NCBI GenBank assembly: GCA_026702635.1
Contig: JAPPBZ010000198.1
Coordinates: 1-5,973 of the forward strand
Length of the DNA stretch: 5,973 nucleotides
From: Bacteroidota bacterium
GTDB taxonomy: Bacteria > Bacteroidota > Rhodothermia > Rhodothermales > Bin80
Direction of reading: 5' to 3'
Under the pieces are notes generated by a model that had not been told where the DNA came from, did not search any database, and worked only from the letters and a program-made list of their open reading frames with translations. Both the position numbers and the translations under genes were made by a program. Shown in pieces: positions 1 to 5,439 of this stretch; the first letter of the stretch is position 1; every line of letters begins with the position of its first letter.

Positions 1-625
1 CGTAGACCTCATAATTGGCCATGGCTCCAAACCCTAGGAGCATAGGATCCAATGTGTTGATGGGGACATACACCGAAGGCATGATGAGCATGCTGACTTC
101 CGTTTCGCTGGGCGCACGCACGAGCGAACCCGAGATTTCGTATCTGCGTCGACCAATCTGAACGGTATCCCCCTCGTGAACCCCCAGAGTCTGCATCAAG
201 CCTTGATCCACCAGGGCTCCCGCCTTTTCTTTGAACCCAGTCTCGGCCTCTGCGGGGTTGGACTTCAGTGACCCATATAGTGGATACGCATCTTCCACTC
301 CATAGACGCTGACCAGACGAGACCGGTGCTGCACTGGAAAGTAGGCAACCGACAACGTAGTGACCCGTCGAGCTTTGGCAACCCCAATCGTATCAATAGC
401 AGCCTGTGTGGAATCATCAAATGGGCGGTTGCTGGAGAACCGCATATCGGCCCCCAAGAGCTCACGTGCATGCTGGTCAACGCTATACTGAAGGCTTTCT
501 GACGTTGAAGACAATGCGACTAGCAGAGCAACCCCGACGATCATTGAAAAGAGAAAAATCAGCAGCCGACGCCGGCTTCCCTGACTTTCCCACCACGCCA
601 TACGAAAAACCCAGGCATTTCTCAT
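1..625 (-). CDS. ybbP: YbbP-like ABC transporter permease (FtsX/MacB type), 5' part only
   Basis: Inner-membrane permease of a MacB/LolCE-type ABC system, the partner of the ATPase encoded just before it. The frame is open from the ATG at 625-623 to the left window edge, about 208 residues, so the C-terminal part is missing (E. coli YbbP is about 800 residues). The N-terminus begins MRNAWVFRMAWWESQGSRRR, a basic cytoplasmic segment typical of YbbP relatives. It is followed by one hydrophobic helix at about residues 21-40 (LLIFLFSMIVGVALLVALSS). The rest is soluble and fits the large periplasmic domain that follows TM1 in this family (LLGADMRF, GALVDQGLMQTLGVHEGD, then a small beta-rich stretch). 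The start overlaps the ATPase stop as ATGA, indicating translational coupling; no strong ribosome binding site is seen at the usual distance. The family is clear; the transported substrate cannot be read from the sequence. Confidence 0.88.
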   Translation of the reverse strand, partial: MRNAWVFRMAWWESQGSRRRLLIFLFSMIVGVALLVALSSTSESLQYSVDQHARELLGADMRFSSNRPFDDSTQAAIDTIGVAKARRVTTLSVAYFPVQHRSRLVSVYGVEDAYPLYGSLKSNPAEAETGFKEKAGALVDQGLMQTLGVHEGDTVQIGRRRYEISGSLVRAPSETEVSMLIMPSVYVPINTLDPMLLGFGAMANYEVY

Positions 626-1317
626 GCCACTGCGCGCACTCCCTCTGCGGCTTGATAATCTCGGGCAACCTGGCCGGCTTGAAGTTCCAGAATACGATGG
701 CATGACTGGGCAAATTTCAGGTCGTGCGTCACCACAACCAATGCCGTACCCGCGGTGCGATTCAGGTCAAGGAGTAATTCTTCGATTCTGTTGCCCGTGG
801 CCGTATCTAGGTTGCCTGTAGGCTCATCGGCAAAAAGAATGGCTGGGCGATTAATAAATGCTCTGGCAAGGCCGACCCGCTGTTGCTCCCCACCACTCAT
901 CTGAACGGGATAGTGATGTGCACGTCCTTTGAGGCCAACCTCCGTGAGCAGCTCCAGTGCACGCTTACGAGCACTTCCTTTCCCACTGAGTTCCAGTGGG
1001 ACCATCACATTCTGTAGCGCCGTCAGCGTGGGAATGAGTTTGAACGTCTGAAAGACGAATCCAACAAAATTGCGTCGAATTTCTGCCCGCTCTCCTTCGG
1101 AACACTGCCCAAGGTCGTTACCCGCCAGCTTTACGACTCCTGAGGTCGGTGAATCCAGCCCTGCACATAACCCCAAAAGGGTCGTCTTTCCACTGCCGGA
1201 CGGACCCACGACCGCACAAACCTCACCAGCACCGAGGGAAAACGTAATATTATCCAGAACGGTCAGTAAGCGGGACCCACTTTGATATGTTTTCGTAAGC
1301 TCCGTAACCTCAAGCAT
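622..1317 (-). CDS. ybbA: YbbA-like ABC transporter ATP-binding protein
   Basis: Cytoplasmic ATPase of 231 residues, the usual size for the YbbA/LolD/MacB-N group, which powers FtsX-like permeases by mechanotransmission rather than classic transport. All motifs are intact: Walker A GPSGSGKTT at residues 38-46, Q-loop Gln90 in FVFQTF, signature MSGGEQQRVG at 140-149, Walker B ILFADE at 160-165 with catalytic Glu165, D-loop GNLD at 168-171, and switch His198 in VVTHD. The sequence after Walker B (PTGNLD) is typical of this subgroup. ATG at 1317 is preceded in frame directly by TGA, so no longer start exists; there is no obvious Shine-Dalgarno. The stop overlaps the permease start by four bases. 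The gene is divergent from tesA with an 11-base gap, as in the E. coli tesA/ybbA-ybbP locus. That context favours YbbA over LolD, which would normally accompany lolC/lolE. Confidence 0.93.
   Translation of the reverse strand: MLEVTELTKTYQSGSRLLTVLDNITFSLGAGEVCAVVGPSGSGKTTLLGLCAGLDSPTSGVVKLAGNDLGQCSEGERAEIRRNFVGFVFQTFKLIPTLTALQNVMVPLELSGKGSARKRALELLTEVGLKGRAHHYPVQMSGGEQQRVGLARAFINRPAILFADEPTGNLDTATGNRIEELLLDLNRTAGTALVVVTHDLKFAQSCHRILELQAGQVARDYQAAEGVRAVA
1282..1310 (+). promoter_or_regulatory. Possible sigma70-type promoter for tesA inside ybbA
   Basis: TTGATA at 1282-1287 resembles a -35 box (5 of 6 to TTGACA). It is followed after 17 bases by TAACCT at 1305-1310 as a poor -10 (3 of 6). Transcription would begin near 1317, about 12 bases before the tesA GTG. 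It lies entirely within the 5' end of ybbA on the opposite strand. The location is forced by the 11-base gap if tesA has its own promoter, but this exact match is weak. Confidence 0.25.
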
Positions 1318-1328
1318 TCAATTTTAGA

Positions 1329-2000
1329 GTGTTGACCCGTTTTGCCCAAATTAGCATCGTCCTATACACGGTTATGTGCTTGTGTGTTCTATTACCTGTA
1401 CGGCCAGCGGTTGCGCAAAACCCTGAGGGTACCCCCATCCGTGTACTTTTTTTGGGAAACAGTCTGACGGCTGGCTATGGACTTTCCCCAGAGGAGGCCT
1501 ACCCTGCTCTCCTGCAGGCACGGATCGATTCACTAAAATGGCCCGTAACCATCATCAATGCCGGTGTGAGTGGAGATACGTCTGCCGGAGGATTGACACG
1601 CCTCGCTTGGCAACTGGAAAACCCTCCCGACGTCCTGGTTGTTGCTCTAGGGGCAAATGATGGTCTGCGGGGGCTCCCGCCAACAATGACAAAAAGCAAC
1701 TTAACACAGATCATTCGTCAAGCCAGAGAAGCCAATCCTAACGTGAGTGTTCTGATTGCTGGGATGCAGGTCCCTCCCAACCTGGGTCCAATCTTTCAGG
1801 AGGAATTCAGAGAAATTTATCCTTCTTTAGCTGAGGAAATGGATACCGAACTGATCCCCTTCCTTCTGGAAGGAGTCGGCGGTGTCACCGAGCTAAACCA
1901 ATCCGATGGAATTCACCCCAATGCCGCTGGACAGCGAAGATTAGCTGACACGATCTGGAAAGCTCTGGCGCCTACACTTCAAGAACGCATTTCCCCTTAA
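1329..2000 (+). CDS. tesA: Exported SGNH/GDSL hydrolase, TesA-like arylesterase/lysophospholipase
   Basis: A 223-residue SGNH-fold esterase, probably periplasmic, hydrolysing acyl esters, lysophospholipids or acyl thioesters like E. coli TesA. A signal peptide is clear: MLTR, a hydrophobic core to about residue 24, then RPAVA with likely cleavage after Ala29 (AVA|QN); there is no lipobox cysteine. The four catalytic blocks are present: block I LGNSLTAGYG at 42-51 with nucleophile Ser45, block II Gly79 in NAGVSGDTS, block III GAND at 108-111 with Asn110, and block V DGIHP at 193-197 with Asp193 and His196. Block I reads GNSL rather than GDSL. The start is GTG at 1329, because an in-frame stop lies at 1305-1307 and no ATG lies between; TTG at 1332 is an alternative, and the ATG at residue 16 would cut the signal peptide short. 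No strong ribosome binding site is seen. The gene is divergent from ybbA-ybbP, suggesting joint function. It converges on the thioesterase gene downstream. Confidence 0.92.
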   Translation: MLTRFAQISIVLYTVMCLCVLLPVRPAVAQNPEGTPIRVLFLGNSLTAGYGLSPEEAYPALLQARIDSLKWPVTIINAGVSGDTSAGGLTRLAWQLENPPDVLVVALGANDGLRGLPPTMTKSNLTQIIRQAREANPNVSVLIAGMQVPPNLGPIFQEEFREIYPSLAEEMDTELIPFLLEGVGGVTELNQSDGIHPNAAGQRRLADTIWKALAPTLQERISP

Positions 2001-2060
2001 CCGGCACACTCGTGGTGGGCTGCTGCCCAGCCGTAATGCCCAATTGGTGGCCAGATCACG

Positions 2061-2096
2061 ATAAAATTGAGATCCCAAATGAAAAACGGACCTCAA
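2061..2096 (-). terminator. Probable rho-independent terminator of the pnt-thioesterase operon
   Basis: Read on the minus strand, TTGAGGTCC (2096-2088) can pair with GGATCTCAA (2075-2067). This makes a 9-base-pair stem with one G-U pair and a 12-base loop, followed directly by TTTTAT (2066-2061). It starts five bases beyond the thioesterase stop codon, exactly where an operon terminator belongs. The U-tract is short and the loop large, so its strength is uncertain. On the plus strand the stem is not followed by a T-run, so it would not be a good terminator for tesA. Confidence 0.5.
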
Positions 2097-2101
2097 ATGG
2101 C

Positions 2102-2569
2102 TCATGGATCTACGCGCCAACCCAGCTCCTGAGAGACATCTACACCCACACGAAATTCTTCTGGAAGACGGACCAGTTTGATGGATGCTTCGGATCCCAC
2201 GGTTCCGTCTGGTAAATAAATTTTTCCCTCCGCCTTGGCGAAGCGATCACGCATGACCTCCCGCTTCGCAACAATATGTAGCGGCATTTCCACTGGGACC
2301 GGATTTCGATACTTTACATCCAGCCGGACCGACATCATAAACGCATGGAAATCTTCGATCAACGATACGCGTCCAATGATCTCATCCAGAATCGCAGCCT
2401 GCACCCCTCCATGAACAATCCCCGGATACCCCTCGAAGGATCGGGGAACGGTGTAATGTGACTCCACTTCATCCTCCCCATTGTCATAGAAAGACATGTA
2501 GAGGCCGTGTGGATTGTTGCGACCACACACAAAACAATTATTGCTGTTCGGCTGCTTGTTCACTCTCAA
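2102..2569 (-). CDS. PaaI/4HBT-type hot-dog fold thioesterase
   Basis: A 155-residue single-domain hot-dog protein, probably a cytoplasmic acyl-CoA thioesterase working as an oligomer; the substrate is unknown. The N-terminus carries NNCFVCGRNNPHGL (residues 10-23) with Cys12 and Cys15, a signature common in one PaaI-like subfamily. The core motif GYPGIVHGG at 47-55 leads into the long hot-dog helix, with Asp62-Glu63 in AAILDEIIG as the likely catalytic acids. Strands around 82-135 (VKYRNPVPV, AEGKIYLPDGTVGSEA) complete the fold, and about 20 further residues form a tail. The best start is TTG at 2569, which overlaps the pntB stop as TTGA; GTG at 2563 is an alternative that removes only two residues. 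An AAGG lies 4 bases before the TTG. The overlap indicates co-translation with pntB, though a metabolic link to transhydrogenase is not obvious. Family assignment is secure; function is only general. Confidence 0.88.
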   Translation of the reverse strand: MRVNKQPNSNNCFVCGRNNPHGLYMSFYDNGEDEVESHYTVPRSFEGYPGIVHGGVQAAILDEIIGRVSLIEDFHAFMMSVRLDVKYRNPVPVEMPLHIVAKREVMRDRFAKAEGKIYLPDGTVGSEASIKLVRLPEEFRVGVDVSQELGWRVDP

Positions 2570-3960
2570 ACGGCCTTGACCTCGTTGATCAACTCTGTCA
2601 CCGAATCCTTTGCATCCCCAAAAAGCATTCGGGTATTCGGCTCAAAGAAGAGCAGGTTCGGGACTCCAGAATACCCCGGTCGCATACTTCGCTTCAAAAA
2701 TACGACGCTTTCGGCATGATCAACATTCAGAATTGGCATCCCGTAGATCGGACTTGACTTGTCATGACGAGCGGCAGGGTTCACGACATCATTGGCCCCA
2801 ATCACAAGCGCTACATCGGTCGACTCAAATTCATGATTAATCTCATCCATCTCAAAGAGCGAGTCATAGGGCACATTGGCTTCCGCTAAAAGCACATTCA
2901 TATGACCCGGCATTCGTCCGGCCACAGGATGAACAGCATATTTGACTTCCACGCCTTGGGCCTGTAATACATCCGCCAATTCCCGCACCTGATGCTGAGC
3001 TTGCGCAACCGCTAACCCGTAACCCGGCACAATAATGACTTTCCGCGCATAACTGAGCATGATCGCCGTATCATCCGGCGTCGTAGACGTAATGGTGCGC
3101 CCATCCGCTAATTTTCCTGCTCCATCCTCATCAGAATCGCCCCCAAAACCTCCAACCATGACTTGCCAGAATTTCCGGTTCATGGCAACACACATGGTAT
3201 TGGTTAACATGATCCCCGAAGCCCCAACCAGCGCACCGCTGATGATCAGAACGGTGTTTGACAATACGAACCCGGTGGCTGCCGCAGCTAATCCAGAAAG
3301 CGCATTCAAAAATGCCACAATGACGGGCATATCCGCACCGCCGATGGGAAGGACGATCAGAATTCCGAAGATCAGGGATAAAGCGGCAAGAATCAAAAAA
3401 CATAGAAGGATCTCTCCTCCAATAAATGTCCACACGATGGAGGCGATCATCAAAGCCAGAAAGATCACCAGAACCACGTACCTGCCTGGAAACTCAACCG
3501 GGTTCCCCGTCATCTTGCCGCTGAGCTTCAAGAAAGCGATGACACTCCCGGAAAATGTAACCATCCCCACCAGTACGCTCAAATACGGAAATACACCCGA
3601 GTCGATTCCTGCCGCCCCATCGTGCTCTAGGACCATAGGGATGATTTCTGCCGCTGCCACAAGTGCCGACGCCAATCCACCAAAGCCGTTAAACGCCGCC
3701 ACCAATTCTGGCATTGCGGTCATTTGGACGCGCATTGCCAACACTGCACCAATAAATCCTCCTATCAATAGTCCACCTATCATCTCGATCGGTGTGAGAA
3801 TTTCCTGGGAAAATAGTGTGACGATCACCGCAATTAGCATTCCCAGTGCCGCAAGCCGATTTCCTCTCCGCGCCGTGACAGGAGACTGCAATCTTTTCAG
3901 CCCCACAATAAACAGGATCGCGGAGAAAAGGTAGAGTCCATTAACGAGTCCTGAAGGCAT
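2566..3960 (-). CDS. pntB: Proton-translocating NAD(P)+ transhydrogenase subunit beta
   Basis: Inner-membrane subunit carrying most of the proton channel (domain II) and the NADP(H)-binding domain III. Its 464 residues match the family (E. coli PntB is 462). Residues 1 to about 265 hold many hydrophobic helices, for example 5-20, 36-50, 58-76, 123-145, 160-205 and 212-257. An acidic glycine-rich linker (GGDSDEDG, about 273-280) follows, then domain III. Key domain III motifs are PGYGLAVAQAQ at 312-322, HPVAGRMPGHMNVLLAEA at 344-361, GAND at 388-391, KRSM at 423-426 (Lys-Arg for the NADP 2'-phosphate) and LFGDAK at 446-451. The E. coli channel residue His91 aligns with Asn91 here (AAFNGFGGL), a variant I recall from other three-subunit enzymes. 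ATG at 3960 overlaps the pntAB stop by one base (TAATG), so the subunits are coupled in translation. Confidence 0.97.
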   Translation of the reverse strand: MPSGLVNGLYLFSAILFIVGLKRLQSPVTARRGNRLAALGMLIAVIVTLFSQEILTPIEMIGGLLIGGFIGAVLAMRVQMTAMPELVAAFNGFGGLASALVAAAEIIPMVLEHDGAAGIDSGVFPYLSVLVGMVTFSGSVIAFLKLSGKMTGNPVEFPGRYVVLVIFLALMIASIVWTFIGGEILLCFLILAALSLIFGILIVLPIGGADMPVIVAFLNALSGLAAAATGFVLSNTVLIISGALVGASGIMLTNTMCVAMNRKFWQVMVGGFGGDSDEDGAGKLADGRTITSTTPDDTAIMLSYARKVIIVPGYGLAVAQAQHQVRELADVLQAQGVEVKYAVHPVAGRMPGHMNVLLAEANVPYDSLFEMDEINHEFESTDVALVIGANDVVNPAARHDKSSPIYGMPILNVDHAESVVFLKRSMRPGYSGVPNLLFFEPNTRMLFGDAKDSVTELINEVKAV

Positions 3961-4235
3961 TATTCGGTAGGCTTCTTCTTGAACATCTGTAGCATTCGAC
4001 CCGTCACCATGAAGCCGCCTACAACATTAATGGTCGCAAAAATCAGGGCAGCAAAACCAATCCATTTTGCCCACACCCCTCCTACCATCCCCGCGGACAC
4101 CAATGCACCAACGATGGTGATTCCGCTGATGGCATTGGAACCGGACATAAGAGGGGTATGCAGAGTCTGGGGGACCTTGCTCAATATCTCCCGACCAATA
4201 AACATGGCCAGTATGAAGAGCGAATACGGAGTCAT
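3960..4235 (-). CDS. pntAB: NAD(P)+ transhydrogenase subunit alpha-2 (membrane part)
   Basis: A small 91-residue membrane protein corresponding to the C-terminal membrane helices of E. coli PntA, encoded separately as in the three-subunit enzymes of Rhodospirillum and Thermus. It shows three helices at about residues 4-18, 35-51 and 56-76, then a basic tail MFKKK. The hallmark is TLHTPLMSGSNAISG at 24-38. His26 in this motif is a candidate proton-path residue; from memory, the matching His of the Thermus protein has been studied for that role. The ILSKVP-LHTPLMSG pattern resembles short alpha-2 subunits such as those of actinobacteria. ATG at 4235 lies four bases after the pntAA stop, and an in-frame TGA closes the frame further upstream, so the start is well fixed. 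No Shine-Dalgarno is visible, so translation probably depends on coupling. Confidence 0.95.
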   Translation of the reverse strand: MTPYSLFILAMFIGREILSKVPQTLHTPLMSGSNAISGITIVGALVSAGMVGGVWAKWIGFAALIFATINVVGGFMVTGRMLQMFKKKPTE

Positions 4236-4239
4236 GGGC

Positions 4240-5367
4240 TTATGATTTGATCATACTGAGAACACGCTCATGCACAATGTGTCCATTGTGACAAACACAG
4301 GAGGCTCTGAAGATTTCATCCTCAAAATTCGGTTGAAAAACCCCATCCTGAACGAATTCATTGATCATTGCTGAAACCGTACGCGCATATAGAAAACTGG
4401 CATCTGTGGGCACAGTGGATGGGAGATTCGTATGGCCGATAATTTGAACACCATTATGGACCATTACTTCATCCGCTACCGTCAGGGTGCAATTTCCTCC
4501 GCTGGCTGCTGCCAAGTCAACGATAACGCTACCGGGCGCCATGGCTTCAACTGCTTTCTGGCTCACTAAAGTTGGTGCACTGCGCCCCGGAATCAGAGCC
4601 GTTGTGATCACCACATCTGACTTCGCCAGATGTGGGACAAGCAGTTCCACCTGCTGCTTCGCCTTGGCATCCATCAACGCCTTGGCATACCCGCCCTCAT
4701 CCTGCATATCTTCGATTTCGAGGTCTAATTCAACAAACTGTGCCCCGAGGCTTTTGACCTCTTCCCGGGCCGCTTCGCGAATATCGTATCCCCATACGCG
4801 GGCCCCAAGCCTGCGGGCGGTTGCAATGGCCTGCAACCCAGCCACGCCAGCTCCCAGAATCGTTACATTTGCAGGGCGAACCGTTCCCGCTGCCGTCGTT
4901 AGCAAAGGAAAGAATCTAGGGAGATGGTTGGCGGCGATCAGTGTTGCCTTGTAGCCTGCCAAAGAAGCCATTGCGCTGAGTGCATCCATCTTCTGTGCCC
5001 GCGAGATCCTGGGAACAAGCTCCATCGCCAACGCAGTCACTCCCCGATCAGCTAACTGAGCCATCCGTTCCGGCGTTTCGAGCGGCTGGAGGAATCCGAC
5101 GACAGTCGCCCCCGACTTCAGCCGGTCCAATTCATCCTCGGAAGGTGGCCCGACCAATGCAATAATATCCGACTCCCATGCTTCCTGCCCAGATACAATC
5201 CGTCCTCCTGCTTCACGAAATGCATCATCGGTGATCTGAGCCCCTTCACCGGCCTTAGACTCTACCAGAATCTCCAAACCCTTCTTGGACAGAGAGGACA
5301 AAACTTTGGGTACCAACGCCACTCGCTGTTCTGCCGGTGCTGAGGCGCGAACTATTCCTAGGGTCAT
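4240..5367 (-). CDS. pntAA: NAD(P)+ transhydrogenase subunit alpha-1 (NAD-binding)
   Basis: The soluble 375-residue domain I of proton-translocating transhydrogenase, which binds NAD(H) on the cytoplasmic side and passes hydride to NADP+ on PntB. It belongs to the alanine dehydrogenase/PNT family. The N-terminal half opens with APAEQRVALVP at 10-20. The RQD loop PRISRAQKMD at 119-128 supplies Arg120, Gln125 and Asp128. The NAD Rossmann fold is marked by LGAGVAGLQAIATARRLGA at 171-189 and Asp195 in GYD. A mobile loop over bound nucleotide is likely around 217-232 (Tyr227 in GGYAK). Further family motifs are VIVDLAAASGGN at 281-292 and NLPSTVPTDAS at 314-324. It ends without membrane helices, confirming the split-gene form. 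ATG at 5367 is the only reasonable start, since an in-frame TGA lies 12 bases upstream. No ribosome binding site is seen; an imperfect hairpin occupies that place. Confidence 0.97.
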   Translation of the reverse strand: MTLGIVRASAPAEQRVALVPKVLSSLSKKGLEILVESKAGEGAQITDDAFREAGGRIVSGQEAWESDIIALVGPPSEDELDRLKSGATVVGFLQPLETPERMAQLADRGVTALAMELVPRISRAQKMDALSAMASLAGYKATLIAANHLPRFFPLLTTAAGTVRPANVTILGAGVAGLQAIATARRLGARVWGYDIREAAREEVKSLGAQFVELDLEIEDMQDEGGYAKALMDAKAKQQVELLVPHLAKSDVVITTALIPGRSAPTLVSQKAVEAMAPGSVIVDLAAASGGNCTLTVADEVMVHNGVQIIGHTNLPSTVPTDASFLYARTVSAMINEFVQDGVFQPNFEDEIFRASCVCHNGHIVHERVLSMIKS

Positions 5368-5369
5368 GA

Positions 5370-5400
5370 ATCGTATAATTCAGGGGGAATATACAACGAT
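5370..5400 (-). promoter_or_regulatory. Imperfect inverted repeat directly upstream of pntAA
   Basis: On the minus strand ATCG, TAT and ATTC pair with GAAT, ATA and CGAT around a CCCCT loop, giving about 11 pairs interrupted by a 3-base and a 1-base bulge. The element ends two bases before the pntAA ATG and takes the place where a Shine-Dalgarno would be. It could be an RNA hairpin affecting translation or a degenerate operator dyad. It could also be chance. The remaining 72-base serC-pntAA gap shows no convincing promoter; TATATT at 5389-5394 on the minus strand is a possible -10 without a good -35. Confidence 0.25.
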
Positions 5401-5439
5401 CGGTTAGAATTCCTTGAGATCCGCGTCCCTGGACTCGGA

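Noticed and set aside
1321..1349. Minus-strand promoter for ybbA with TTGGGC, 17-base spacer and TAAAAT
   Set aside because: The -10 is good, but it lies so close to the ATG that transcription would begin inside the start codon; the -35 is poor.
2016..2029. Small hairpin TGGGC-TGCT-GCCCA after the tesA stop as a tesA terminator
   Set aside because: The stem is only five pairs and no T-run follows on the plus strand, so it does not look like an intrinsic terminator.
2012..2215. Short plus-strand frame after tesA
   Set aside because: It runs through the operon terminator into the antisense of the thioesterase gene; there is no homology signal or ribosome binding site.
3059..3934. Open plus-strand frame of 291 codons opposite pntB
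   Set aside because: It lies wholly antisense to the strongly conserved pntB, has a low-complexity Pro/Asn/Thr/Ile-rich translation and shows no family motif. It is a shadow of codon bias.
4287..4298. Cys-Val-Cys-His near the PntAA C-terminus as a heme or metal site
   Set aside because: It is CXCH, not the CXXCH of c-type heme, in a cytoplasmic protein with no export signal; it is probably just a local tail variation.
4487..4954. Open plus-strand frame of 155 codons opposite pntAA
   Set aside because: It is antisense to conserved NAD-binding sequence, and its Ala/Ser/Thr-rich translation has no recognisable domain.
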